DNA from: Parapedobacter koreensis
GTDB lineage: Bacteria; Bacteroidota; Bacteroidia; Sphingobacteriales; Sphingobacteriaceae
DNA: 64,000 nt
Direction of reading: 5' to 3'
Assembly: GCF_900109365.1 (NCBI RefSeq)
Contig: NZ_FNZR01000002.1
Location: 744,001 to 808,000, forward strand
Shown piece by piece: positions 1 through 8,608 of the stretch. Within the stretch, counting starts at the first letter, position 1; every line of letters begins with the position of its first letter. A program made the translations under genes and the position numbers. Under the pieces are notes generated by a model. It was not told the DNA's origin. It saw only the letters and a program-made list of their open reading frames with translations, and did no database searches.

Positions 1-1
1 T

Positions 2-556
2 ACAGGGCTTGTATATTCATTTCCCTGGGTATCAAAAGGCCTGTACTGGGTTGCTTCCGGGGGAAAAACCAAATCCGAATGGATACCGGTGGCATCGGAT
101 ACTACAAAAATGGACAATATCCCGCTTGCTGCAGCGCTGGACACCATATGGAATCGGATAAAACCGGTGGGCAAGAACTGGGAATTGTATATGAACATCC
201 CCAGGGAAAAAGCGGACACCTACTTTATTCGGTTCAGTCCCATTAGCAGGTTATACGCACAAGACATCTATTACTACGACCGCTATACATTGAAGGAAGT
301 ACCCGGTGGAGGGATCTATAGCCAGACAAGATACGCCACGGCCAGCTTCGCAGACTTTGGTGACCGCATGAACAGTGAAATTCACACAGGTTCCATAGGC
401 GGTTATCCCACAAAAATCCTCGCTTTCTTCGGCTCCCTCATCTGCGCCTCCCTCCCCGTCACCGGCTTCATCGTCTGGTACCAGCGCAAGTGGGGGAAGA
501 AAAAGCGGCAACGGAATCAGCGGCAGCCCTCTGCCTCGCGCTTGGAAAACCCTTAG
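2..556 (+). CDS. PepSY-associated membrane protein, C-terminal part (5' end outside window)
   Basis: The reading frame is open from base 2 and the start lies off the left edge. The visible part aligns along its length with the C-terminal third of the PepSY protein at 6297-7457: both share a GLVFSFPW-like (here GLVYSFPW) segment, a KILAF.(S)L.CASLP.TGF transmembrane segment near the end and a WGKKK basic tail. PepSY-TM proteins of this kind sit in the inner membrane next to siderophore receptors and are thought to help reduce or release imported iron. It probably closes another iron-uptake unit left of the window. The family call is firm; the role is inferred from the paralogue's neighbours. 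Confidence 0.85.
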   Translation, partial: TGLVYSFPWVSKGLYWVASGGKTKSEWIPVASDTTKMDNIPLAAALDTIWNRIKPVGKNWELYMNIPREKADTYFIRFSPISRLYAQDIYYYDRYTLKEVPGGGIYSQTRYATASFADFGDRMNSEIHTGSIGGYPTKILAFFGSLICASLPVTGFIVWYQRKWGKKKRQRNQRQPSASRLENP

Positions 557-557
557 T

Positions 558-626
558 ATTGTTTATTATGCTAAACAATTTATGCTATTTTTGTTTACTA
601 TGGTAAACATATAATTAGTATATTTG
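558..626 (+). promoter_or_regulatory. Two palindromes plus -7 element upstream of the AAA ATPase gene
   Basis: Two perfect inverted repeats of related sequence lie in tandem: ATTGTTTA-N6-TAAACAAT at 558-579 and TGTTTAC-TATG-GTAAACA at 592-609. Their arms share the core TGTTTA/TAAACA. A TATATTTG at 619-626 matches the Bacteroidota -7 consensus TAnnTTTG, 20 nt before the ATG at 646. The arrangement looks like paired operator sites overlapping the -33 region. No candidate binding protein is encoded beside it. Confidence 0.5.
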
Positions 627-645
627 TATATCACAATAAACAAAT

Positions 646-1836
646 ATGGAAAAGCTAACGGAAAAATTCCGGCAAAAAATCGCCTATACATCGCTGGATT
701 TTATGCGGGGGAATATCCAAGCCATCAACTGGAACGCGCGCTTGATCGGCATAAAAGGGCCCAGGGGTGTGGGAAAAACTACGTTGATGCTCCAATATAT
801 CAAATCACACCTGCGCGATCGGCTTGATGAAGTACTCTACGTGAGTTTGGATGACCTGTGGTTCAGCAACAACCGGTTGGCCGATCTCGTGGACAACTTT
901 GTAAAACGGGGTGGAAAGCATCTGTTTCTGGATGAAGTACATAAATATGCCAACTGGTCGCAGGAACTAAAAAACAGTTACGACGATTACCCAAACCTAC
1001 AGATCATCTTTACCGGCTCTTCGCTGCTGGAAATACTAAATGCACGTGCGGACCTCAGCCGACGTGCTGTGGTCTACGCCATGCAAGGCTTATCGTTCCG
1101 CGAATACCTGGCCATCGAATGGGGCTACACCACCCCTGAAATCAAGCTACCAAATCTCCTTGAACACCATTCCGAAATCGCCGAAAAGATTTTACAGGAC
1201 GTCAAACCCCTTAAATATTTCTCGGCGTACCTGCAGCACGGATACTATCCCTATTACCGAGAGGAAATCGATCTGTATGCGCAACGGGTAGAGGAAGTCA
1301 TCAACATGATGCTGGAAATCGAGTTGCCCTTGTTGCGGAAAGTCGACTTGGCCTACGTGCCGAAAATCAAGCAATTACTCCTTATCATCGCCGAATCAGC
1401 TCCTTTTATCCCCAATGTCAGCAAAATAAGCGAAAAGATAGGCATCAACCGGGCCACGTTGCTTTCCTATTTGCACTACCTGCAAGAAGTGGGACTCAGT
1501 CGTAACCTTTTCCGCGCTGCCGGAGGCATTAGCCGGTTGCAAAAGCCGGATAAGATTTTCCTGGAAAACACGAACCTGGCCTATATTCTCGGGCAGCCCA
1601 ACGTGGGCAACGTCCGCGAAACGTTCTTTGCAAACCAATTGTCTTATCATCACCAAGTGCTGTTTCCCACAAAAGGGGATTTCCTGATTGACGGCCAATA
1701 TGTCTTCGAGGTGGGTGGAAAAGATAAGTCCACCGCCCAGTTAAAGGAAGTGGATGCAGGCTACATCGCCGCAGATGATATTGAATACGGGTACGGATCT
1801 AAAATCCCCCTGTGGCTATTCGGCTTTTTATATTGA
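646..1836 (+). CDS. AAA family ATPase with DUF4143-type C-terminus
   Basis: 396 residues. An N-terminal P-loop domain carries Walker A GPRGVGKTT (residues 38-46) and Walker B HLFLDEVHKY (D96/E97), followed by an FTGSS sensor-like motif. The C-terminal half matches the DUF4143 arrangement: a winged-helix-like stretch near residues 255-285, then a nuclease-fold-like end (FLIDGQYVFEVGGKDK). These AAA_14/DUF4143 proteins are very common in Bacteroidota and archaea; their substrate is unknown. It stands alone between two iron-uptake units, in AT-richer DNA behind two palindromes, which suggests an acquired, self-contained gene. Confidence 0.9.
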   Translation: MEKLTEKFRQKIAYTSLDFMRGNIQAINWNARLIGIKGPRGVGKTTLMLQYIKSHLRDRLDEVLYVSLDDLWFSNNRLADLVDNFVKRGGKHLFLDEVHKYANWSQELKNSYDDYPNLQIIFTGSSLLEILNARADLSRRAVVYAMQGLSFREYLAIEWGYTTPEIKLPNLLEHHSEIAEKILQDVKPLKYFSAYLQHGYYPYYREEIDLYAQRVEEVINMMLEIELPLLRKVDLAYVPKIKQLLLIIAESAPFIPNVSKISEKIGINRATLLSYLHYLQEVGLSRNLFRAAGGISRLQKPDKIFLENTNLAYILGQPNVGNVRETFFANQLSYHHQVLFPTKGDFLIDGQYVFEVGGKDKSTAQLKEVDAGYIAADDIEYGYGSKIPLWLFGFLY

Positions 1837-1904
1837 TGGCGAGACACCGGAGAAGCAATGGATAGCAGTTGCTCCTCGCATCTGGCACAATATTGCAAAA
1901 ATAC

Positions 1905-1935
1905 TTTTGAATCATTCTAAATAAATTTAATTTTG
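1905..1935 (+). promoter_or_regulatory. Promoter of the ECF sigma factor gene
   Basis: TTTTG at 1905-1909, an 18-bp spacer, and TAATTTTG at 1928-1935 match the Bacteroidota -33/-7 consensus. Transcription should begin near 1941. That leaves either a leaderless start at 1943 or a short leader to the ATG at 1967. Confidence 0.6.
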
Positions 1936-1966
1936 CGGGACAATGTCACGTCCCGAAGATCATAAT

Positions 1967-2479
1967 ATGCAACATTCAACCCCTAAGGGCATTGGTGCCG
2001 GGGAGTTCGAACAGTTGTACCGGGCCCATTGGAAGGAGGTCTTCGCGGTCTGCTACCGGTATGTCCGCGACGCGGATTTGGCGGCAGACCTTACCCAGCA
2101 TGTATTTGAGCTGGCGTGGCAGAAGCGTGACATGCTTATTCCCGAAACCGGTATCGGCAAATACCTTTGCCGGGCTGCTAAGTTGGAAGCACAATCATAC
2201 TGCCGCCATACGGCCAATAGAAAGCAGTTGCTGGAAACACACGCGTGCACACTTCCAGGCACTACCAACAATACGGAAGAAGCTATTTTCTTCCATGAAC
2301 TGACAACCACCATTACAACACTGGTATCCGACCTACCGGTCAAAAGCCGGGAAATATACTACCTCCACGAAAACGGACTGGACAAAAGGGGCATCGCCGC
2401 CTCGATGGCGATATCCGAAAAGAATGTCGAGTATCACTTGTACAAAGCCCTAAACTATCTCCGGGAAAAAATCAAATAA
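1967..2479 (+). CDS. ECF RNA polymerase sigma factor, FecI-like
   Basis: About 170 residues, usual for a Bacteroidota sigma-70 ECF factor. Region 2 (FEQLYRAHWKEVFAVCYRYV, then DLAADLTQHVFELAWQKR) and region 4 (L-KSREIYYLHENGLDKRGIAASM-ISEKNVEYHL) are both present. An upstream in-frame ATG at 1943 would add 8 residues, but the -7 element ends at 1935, so 1967 is preferred. It is followed by a FecR anti-sigma factor and an STN-domain receptor, the standard cell-surface signalling order. By analogy with Fec, a loaded receptor signals through FecR to release this factor onto the receptor gene. Confidence 0.93.
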   Translation: MQHSTPKGIGAGEFEQLYRAHWKEVFAVCYRYVRDADLAADLTQHVFELAWQKRDMLIPETGIGKYLCRAAKLEAQSYCRHTANRKQLLETHACTLPGTTNNTEEAIFFHELTTTITTLVSDLPVKSREIYYLHENGLDKRGIAASMAISEKNVEYHLYKALNYLREKIK

Positions 2480-2571
2480 GTTAAAAAAATCCATCTCCGG
2501 TTGAGGAAAATGCCCGACTTAGGACGTGATAGTATTAACGGACGCATAAAAAGCCGTTAGCGATATCGTGC

Positions 2572-3543
2572 ATGGAAATCACGCAGGAGTTATTAGACAA
2601 GTATTACCTCGGCCAGTGCAGCCCCACGGAGAAAGAAGCCGTAGAACGATGGCTGGCCGACGAAGATGAGACAGGAGCGCCTGTGCCACCGCATCCCGAT
2701 ACGCAGTATCTCGAAGATCGCGGCTGGGCATCCTTCGAAGCAAGGCACCCCGAGGTTAGGCATACCGCCCAAGGGCATACGTGGTCGATACGGCGGCTCA
2801 TTGCCGTTGCAGCGTGTCTATTGCTTGCCGGTACGCTTTTCTTTTACCTTTATCCCCACCTGCGTCAGGAGCCTCACATGACCAACTACCATTCCTACTC
2901 CGTCGCCCCGGGAAAGAAAGCCACGCTTACGTTGGCCGATGGCACCCGCATCTACCTCAACAGTGGGAGCACCGTGCGCTATCCCGAGCGGTTCGACGAT
3001 AGCATACGCCTCATCACGTTTTCCGGCGAGGCTTTTTTTGAAGTAGCGAAAAACGCGGCCCAGCCATTTGTCATTGAGACACAGCAGAGTGTCACCCGGG
3101 TATTAGGTACGGCATTCAACCTCCGCGAATATGAAGGGGATCGCACCACTACCGTGGTGGTCGCCGAAGGGCGGGTCAGCTTTTCGGCGAAACAGGACCG
3201 CAACCAGCAGCTTATGCTCACGGCAAATGAGCTCGGTCGGCTGAAAGATGGCAACGTCCTGAAACAACAAGCGGTAGCAGCCGAATACCACACTGCTTGG
3301 AAGGAAAACAAGCTGGTATTTGATGATATGCCCTTGGAAGACATCGCCCGCACGCTCACTCGCTGGTACGGCGTGGAGGTAACCATCGTTTCGCATGCCT
3401 TAGCGCAGCAACGCTATACCGGCGAATTTGACCATCCTTCGCTTCAGAGCGTCTTAAAAAGCCTGGCGTTTGCCATCCGGTTCGAATACCAAACCGATGG
3501 CCGGCACGTGACCATTACACCTTCAACAACCCTTACTCCTTAA
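2572..3543 (+). CDS. FecR family anti-sigma factor (FecR + DUF4974)
   Basis: 323 residues. A cytoplasmic N-terminal helix region (1-70) would bind the sigma factor. One membrane segment spans about 76-94 (LIAVAACLLLAGTLFFYLYP). A periplasmic FecR domain follows at about 105-215 (GKKATLTLADGTRIYLNSGS, FEVAKN.AQPFVI, VLGTAFNLREY), then a DUF4974 domain at about 252-320 (LVFDDMPLEDIARTLTRWYGVEV). This is the standard Bacteroidota FecR layout. It lies 92 bp after the sigma gene and 139 bp before the receptor and is expected to transmit the receptor's STN signal. Confidence 0.95.
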   Translation: MEITQELLDKYYLGQCSPTEKEAVERWLADEDETGAPVPPHPDTQYLEDRGWASFEARHPEVRHTAQGHTWSIRRLIAVAACLLLAGTLFFYLYPHLRQEPHMTNYHSYSVAPGKKATLTLADGTRIYLNSGSTVRYPERFDDSIRLITFSGEAFFEVAKNAAQPFVIETQQSVTRVLGTAFNLREYEGDRTTTVVVAEGRVSFSAKQDRNQQLMLTANELGRLKDGNVLKQQAVAAEYHTAWKENKLVFDDMPLEDIARTLTRWYGVEVTIVSHALAQQRYTGEFDHPSLQSVLKSLAFAIRFEYQTDGRHVTITPSTTLTP

Positions 3544-3600
3544 CTACATACGAAATGACGAACGATCAATATCCTCCATGACCATTCAATAAGAAATGAA

Positions 3601-3634
3601 GCCCGGCACCCCATCGCCAAACGTTGTACCGGGC
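3601..3634 (+). other. Hairpin between fecR-like and receptor genes
   Basis: GCCCGG at 3601-3606 pairs with CCGGGC at 3629-3634, with two further pairs after one mismatch, across a loop of about 16 nt. There is no U-run, so it may be an mRNA processing or attenuation hairpin in the 139-bp gap rather than a terminator. Confidence 0.35.
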
Positions 3635-3682
3635 AAGCAGTAATCAATAACGTGAATTATTAATCATACCATCAACAAAAAT

Positions 3683-6292
3683 ATGCAAACGGTAATAAGT
3701 TACCAGAAAAATATCTCCGCTTTCTTACTAATCATCGCCATCTTCCTGAGTACCTTTTTTGTCAACACCGTGTGGGCGCAGGAAAACGTCCTCACGAAGC
3801 CCATCACGTTGCAACTTACGAACGTGACGCTGGCTGAGGCACTTTCGGCCGTGGGCAAGGAAGCCGGTGCCCCCATCTCCTATTCGAGCAGCCAGTTTGA
3901 TACCCAGCGAAGGGTGTCCATTGCTGCCAGCGGCACCCCGTTGAGTGAAGTCCTTGCCGAATTGTTGGGCAAGGATTTCAACAAGCTGCTTGTAGAAGGC
4001 AACCGGATTACGATACAAGCTTCATCGGGCAAAGGCAAAGTCACCGGTACGGTACAAACCGCCGATGGCAAACCGGCCGCGTACGTGACCGTCGGAATCC
4101 AGGGGTACCGAAATACGCGCACAGACGAGCAAGGGCACTTCTCGCTGGAAGGGGTTGAAGCGGGTGCCCACCAATTAAACGCAAGCGCCGTAGGGTACAG
4201 CACGGCCACGCAGGAAATAACCGTCGCTCCTGATCAAACTGCGGATATTACCTTTACGCTCCAGCAAACGGGCCAGCTTTCGGAGGTCATCGTGACCGCG
4301 AGCCGGGTACAGGAAAGCATTGACGAGGTACCCTCTTCGGTGACGATACTTAATGCCGCCCAGATTGAACAGCAGGCTAACATCAACAACTCCATCAGTG
4401 AGATCCTGGGCTTCACGGTGCCCGGCCTCGGACCATCGACCAATAAGGCGACCAACTCGGGCCAGACACTCCGCGGCCGCAGTGTGCTGGTGCTGATTGA
4501 CGGCATCCCGCAGTCTACCCCATTGATGAACGGCTCGCGCGATATCCGTTCAATCGATCCGGCCATCATCGAACGGGTGGAAATCATCAAAGGAGCTACA
4601 TCCATCTATGGCAATGGATCAGGCGGCGGTATCATCAACTACATCACCAAAAAACCGGACGGCGATAAGAAGATCAGCGGCCAGACCACCTTGGGCACGA
4701 ACGGCCAGCCCGGGCACCTCGCCAATACCATGGGATACCGCATTTCGCAGGTGCTGCATGGTACCATTGACCAATTTTCTTACGTCGCCGGAGGTTCCTA
4801 CAATTACAACGGCGTATTCAAAGATGCCGAGGGCAATGTGCTGGCGCAGGACGATGGCCTGAGCCAAACGTATTCCTACAACATCTTTGCAAAGGCGGCG
4901 TACCAATTCAATGCATCAAGCAACCTGACACTCTCCTACAGTACCTTCCACAGCTTGCAGGAGACCGATTATATCAATCAGAGCGGTGTATACGGTGAGC
5001 GACCCTCCATCGGAATAAAGGGCGAGTATCCAGGCGATCCGGCCGGCACGCCGCAGAATCACAATGCGTTTCTGACCTACCGGAATGAGGCCCTGCCGCT
5101 GAATACATTTTTAGAACTTACGGGCTACTACCAACGGTTTCTCTCGACCAACCGCTATGTGGAGCGGGCCAACGGCTGGTATGGCCCCGGCCAGACCCAA
5201 ATCAGTTCCAAAAAGAAAGGGGTACGGCTGAATCTCAGCACCCCCTGGGGCAACGGCATTGTCAAAGGTAATGTGGTCTACGGCGTCGATCTGCTGGGCG
5301 ACGTGACCAGCCAACCGCTATTGGACGGCCGGATCTATATCCCCAACATGGACATGACCAACTTCGCCCCGTATGCACAATTGAAAGCAGACATTGCCGA
5401 ATACCTCATCTTCAAAGGGGGCATCCGCTACGAAAATGCCACGGTGAAAATAGCCGATTTCAATACGCTTGCCACCGGCCCCAATGGAGAAGGCAGCATC
5501 CCGGTCACGGGAGCAACCCTTTCGTACAACGCGACGATATTCAACGCTGGTCTTCGCTATACCAAGTTCGATGCATTCAACCCGTTTGTAAGCTTTTCCC
5601 AAGGGTTTGGCCTCAACGAACTGGGCCGTATCGTACGGAGTGCTGAAGAAAGCACGCTGACACAACTGCAAACCGACCCGATCATCACCAATAACTATGA
5701 GGTAGGCGTGAGTAGCCGATTCAGCCTGCTCCACCTCACGGCGGCCTATTACATCAGCACCTCCAAGTTAGGAGCCAATCTTGTTGATCGCGGTGATGGC
5801 TATATGGTACCGCAGCGGGCACCCGAGCGGGTGTACGGCTATGAATTGACGGCAGATGCGTACCTGCTCCCCAACCTGACGGTGGGTGCTACCTATGCCT
5901 ACGTGGAGGGAAAAGCCGAACTGGAAAACGGCACCAAGCAATACCTCACCGGATCGCGCATCGCACCTCCTAAAGCCACCGCCTATGTATATTATGCCCC
6001 GGTAGATCGATTGAATCTGCAACTGTTTTGGGTATACACAGGCGACCGCGATCGCTTCAATCCGTTGGACAATGGCACGTACCGCTCCTCGGAGGGTCCT
6101 ACGAAAGCTGTCAACTTGTTTAACCTGAATGCTTCCTATCGCTTTAGCCAAGCGCTGCGGGCGAGCTTGGGCGTGGAAAACTTGTTCAATAATGCATACT
6201 TCCCCTACTATAGCCAGTATAGCGCATTGAATGAACAATATTATATGGGCAATGGTGCCAAGACGAGTTTGAGCATCAGTTATTCGTTTTAA
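3683..6292 (+). CDS. TonB-dependent siderophore receptor with STN signalling domain
   Basis: 869 residues. After a signal peptide (about 1-35) comes an STN domain (about 40-110: ITLQLTNVTLAEALSAVGKE), which contacts FecR. Next are a carboxypeptidase-regulatory-like domain (about 117-195), a TonB plug (about 205-320, with VIVTASRVQESIDEVPSSVT and VEIIKGATSIYGNGSGGGIINYITKKP) and an outer-membrane barrel ending in a C-terminal aromatic (SYSF). This is a transducer-type receptor for a ferric chelate. The FecI/FecR pair upstream and the PepSY protein 4 bp downstream support iron-siderophore uptake; the exact ligand cannot be read. Confidence 0.95.
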   Translation: MQTVISYQKNISAFLLIIAIFLSTFFVNTVWAQENVLTKPITLQLTNVTLAEALSAVGKEAGAPISYSSSQFDTQRRVSIAASGTPLSEVLAELLGKDFNKLLVEGNRITIQASSGKGKVTGTVQTADGKPAAYVTVGIQGYRNTRTDEQGHFSLEGVEAGAHQLNASAVGYSTATQEITVAPDQTADITFTLQQTGQLSEVIVTASRVQESIDEVPSSVTILNAAQIEQQANINNSISEILGFTVPGLGPSTNKATNSGQTLRGRSVLVLIDGIPQSTPLMNGSRDIRSIDPAIIERVEIIKGATSIYGNGSGGGIINYITKKPDGDKKISGQTTLGTNGQPGHLANTMGYRISQVLHGTIDQFSYVAGGSYNYNGVFKDAEGNVLAQDDGLSQTYSYNIFAKAAYQFNASSNLTLSYSTFHSLQETDYINQSGVYGERPSIGIKGEYPGDPAGTPQNHNAFLTYRNEALPLNTFLELTGYYQRFLSTNRYVERANGWYGPGQTQISSKKKGVRLNLSTPWGNGIVKGNVVYGVDLLGDVTSQPLLDGRIYIPNMDMTNFAPYAQLKADIAEYLIFKGGIRYENATVKIADFNTLATGPNGEGSIPVTGATLSYNATIFNAGLRYTKFDAFNPFVSFSQGFGLNELGRIVRSAEESTLTQLQTDPIITNNYEVGVSSRFSLLHLTAAYYISTSKLGANLVDRGDGYMVPQRAPERVYGYELTADAYLLPNLTVGATYAYVEGKAELENGTKQYLTGSRIAPPKATAYVYYAPVDRLNLQLFWVYTGDRDRFNPLDNGTYRSSEGPTKAVNLFNLNASYRFSQALRASLGVENLFNNAYFPYYSQYSALNEQYYMGNGAKTSLSISYSF

Positions 6293-6296
6293 TCGA

Positions 6297-7457
6297 ATGC
6301 GTAGGTTGAGTAAACTAAACGGCTGGCTACACCTGTGGCTCGGTTTGATTACCGGCTTGGTGGTCTTTATCGTGAGCATCACGGGTTGTATCTACGTCTT
6401 TACCGACGAGCTTAAGGCGGCCTTCTATCCAGATCGGCTATTCGTGGAGCCGGCAGATCAACCTGTGCAACCGCTATCGACCATGCTGGCCAACGCGAAG
6501 CAAGCCCTGGGTTCCGAGTACCGGATCAGCCGGTTTGACATTCATCTGGCGGCAAACCGTACCTGGATTTTCCGCGCGCTGGAAACTAACCCCGATGGCA
6601 TTGGCCATTGGGGTTATTACCGTTATTACTACCGGGTATACGTCAATCCGTATACGGCAGCGGTCGTGCATGTGGAAGATGCACGCACCGAATTTTTCCA
6701 GCTGATACTGGACGCCCATATGCGCCTGCTGCTCGGGCAAAAAATCGGTCACCCCATTGTTAGCTATTCCGTACTGATTTTTGTATTCATGCTTATCAGT
6801 GGCCTTATCTTATGGTGGCCAAAAAAGTGGACAAAAAAAGCTCTTCTGCAAAGCGTCAAAATCAAGTGGCGGGCCACCTTCAAGCGGGTCAATTATGACA
6901 CGCATAATGTACTGGGATTTTACACGCTGGTACCCGCATTGGTACTGGCCATTACCGGACTGGTGTTTTCCTTTCCATGGGTGGATCACTCCCTCTATTT
7001 CCTATTCAGCGGGGGGCAGCAGAAAGCGGAGCGCAGTATCCCGCAGTCGGCCACCCAATTGGCGGCCACATTGCTGCCCTTGGATCGTGCGTTATCGGAT
7101 GTGCTGCAAAAACATCCTTCTGCCGATATGGTTTCCATCCGCTTCAACGACAATCCCACCACACCCTATGACTTCCAGATCCGGAAGGAAAAAAGCCGTA
7201 CCTACCATTTCGAATGGTCATATTATGACCGCACGAATGCAACCTTGCTGTATACCTATGGTACCGATGATCTCAATACCGCGGAGAAAGTACGCGCCAT
7301 GAACTTCGATCTGCATGTGGGCTCTTTCATGGGTATGCCCGGCAAGATCCTTGCTTTCTTAGCTTCATTGGTGTGTGCCTCCCTCCCCATCACCGGCTTC
7401 CTCATCTGGTACAACCGCAAGTGGGGGAAGAAGAAGAAAAGGCGGAACTTGGTTTAA
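6297..7457 (+). CDS. PepSY domain-containing membrane protein, ferric-siderophore reductase-like
   Basis: 386 residues. The order is an N-terminal membrane helix (about 10-35, WLHLWLGLITGLVVFIVSITG), a periplasmic PepSY-like region, helices near 145-175 and 205-225, a second periplasmic region, and a last helix near 345-370 before a KKKKRRN tail. It starts 4 bp after the receptor stop, so it is almost certainly co-transcribed. Proteins with this architecture are linked to reductive iron release from siderophores. It converges with the LacI-type gene, the two stop codons overlapping at 7454-7457. Confidence 0.9.
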   Translation: MRRLSKLNGWLHLWLGLITGLVVFIVSITGCIYVFTDELKAAFYPDRLFVEPADQPVQPLSTMLANAKQALGSEYRISRFDIHLAANRTWIFRALETNPDGIGHWGYYRYYYRVYVNPYTAAVVHVEDARTEFFQLILDAHMRLLLGQKIGHPIVSYSVLIFVFMLISGLILWWPKKWTKKALLQSVKIKWRATFKRVNYDTHNVLGFYTLVPALVLAITGLVFSFPWVDHSLYFLFSGGQQKAERSIPQSATQLAATLLPLDRALSDVLQKHPSADMVSIRFNDNPTTPYDFQIRKEKSRTYHFEWSYYDRTNATLLYTYGTDDLNTAEKVRAMNFDLHVGSFMGMPGKILAFLASLVCASLPITGFLIWYNRKWGKKKKRRNLV

Positions 7458-8476
7458 ACTTCCCGCGAAGAACTCTCCCTAATCAGCAGCTTGGGTTCCA
7501 GGACGATTTTCTCGGGTTTGTGCTTATAATAATCGCCCTTTTCGAGCAGCTTAAGGAATAGCCGGGCGACTTCCTCCCCCATTTCCACGGTGCATTGGTC
7601 TACCGTGGATATCGTTGGGCTCACCAAGCTGGTAAATGCTTCATTGGCGAAGCCCACCACACCTATATCTGTGGGTATGCGCTTGCCGCTTGCTTTCAAT
7701 TCCTGCACGACACCCATCGCCGTAAAGTCCTCCAGTGTGAATATGGCATCGAAATCGATGCCACCCGCCAGCAAATCGCGGACACATTGGCGGCCAAATT
7801 CTATGGAAAAATCTCCCTTGATAATCAGGTTTTCATCGACGGGAAGCCCGTACTGCTTGAGTGCATCAAGGTATCCCCGCAAGCGCTCGTTGAAAATATT
7901 GATATTCCGGTATTGGCTGATGTGTACAATCCGGCGGTAGCCTGCCCGGATGAGGTGCTCCGTTGCGATAAATCCCCCCCGGTAATCATCGATGGTCACC
8001 GAGGGCACATCGAGGCCCTGCGGCACGCGGTCAAAAAAGGCCAACGGGATATTCCGCTCCTTGATTTCGCCGTAGCTTCCGTCATCTTCGGTTTCCAGGG
8101 AAATGGAAGCAATAATGCCATCCACACGCGAACGCAAAAAGGTCTCAATGCCCCTGGCTTCCTGCTTGATGGATTCCTGTGATTGAAAGAGCAGGATGGT
8201 ATATCCATTTTCATTCATTATCCCTTCTATGCCATGGACGACGGAGCTGAAAAAGCTCACATCCAGGCGGGGTACCAGCACACCGATAATTTTGGTCTTG
8301 CCCGAGCGCAAGGATGAGGCTACCCGATTGGGCCGGTAGCCCAGCCTATCGGCGGTTTCCCGTACCGCCTGCTTCGTGGCGGCACTGATGGCTGGATGAT
8401 CATTGAGCGCACGGGCTACCGTGGAAAAGGTTATGTTAAGTTCCTTTGCAATATCTAAAATGGTAACTCTCTTCAA
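7454..8476 (-). CDS. LacI family transcriptional regulator, probable xylose regulator
   Basis: 340 residues from a TTG start (8476-8474). An N-terminal helix-turn-helix (KRVTILDIAKELNITFSTVARALNDHPAIS, quoted in part) and hinge (ASSLRSGKTKIIGVLVP) precede a periplasmic-binding-protein-like sensor domain. The frame stays open to 8587, but the -7 element at 8518-8525 puts transcription start near 8512 and no in-frame ATG lies between there and the HTH, so TTG is the best start. It is divergent from xylB-xylA and a LacI-type palindrome sits in their promoter. It is therefore inferred to repress xylose catabolism until an inducer binds. Confidence 0.9.
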   Translation of the reverse strand: MKRVTILDIAKELNITFSTVARALNDHPAISAATKQAVRETADRLGYRPNRVASSLRSGKTKIIGVLVPRLDVSFFSSVVHGIEGIMNENGYTILLFQSQESIKQEARGIETFLRSRVDGIIASISLETEDDGSYGEIKERNIPLAFFDRVPQGLDVPSVTIDDYRGGFIATEHLIRAGYRRIVHISQYRNINIFNERLRGYLDALKQYGLPVDENLIIKGDFSIEFGRQCVRDLLAGGIDFDAIFTLEDFTAMGVVQELKASGKRIPTDIGVVGFANEAFTSLVSPTISTVDQCTVEMGEEVARLFLKLLEKGDYYKHKPEKIVLEPKLLIRESSSREV

Positions 8477-8517
8477 GCTTGAAAGGATTAAATGGCTAAT
8501 GAATTTCTCGTAATAAA

Positions 8518-8525
8518 CAAAAGTA
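8518..8525 (-). promoter_or_regulatory. -7 element of the LacI-type regulator gene
   Basis: Read on the minus strand this is TACTTTTG, an exact TAnnTTTG match 42 nt upstream of the proposed TTG start. No good -33 TTTG is visible at the expected distance. Confidence 0.45.
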
Positions 8526-8533
8526 ACGATAGA

Positions 8534-8565
8534 TTTTGGAAATATGAAGGAATATCCTACCTTTA
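8534..8565 (+). promoter_or_regulatory. Promoter of xylB-xylA
   Basis: TTTTG at 8534-8538, exactly 19 bp, then TACCTTTA at 8558-8565, one base off the -7 consensus TAnnTTTG. Transcription would start about 8570-8573, inside the adjoining palindrome and about 36 nt before the xylB ATG at 8609. Confidence 0.65.
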
Positions 8566-8580
8566 TGCCAACGTTAGCAT
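8565..8580 (+). promoter_or_regulatory. LacI-type operator palindrome at the xylB start site
   Basis: ATGCCAACGTTAGCAT is a 16-bp palindrome with one mismatched pair and a central CG, the usual LacI/GalR operator form. It abuts the last base of the -7 element and covers the expected transcription start, so a bound repressor would block initiation or clearance. Confidence 0.6.
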
Positions 8581-8608
8581 TATCCATGAAACCTATTTTA
8601 GTTTGGCC

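Noticed and set aside
5768-6382. 204-codon minus-strand open frame inside the siderophore receptor
   Set aside because: Antisense shadow of the barrel-coding region; no recognisable protein.
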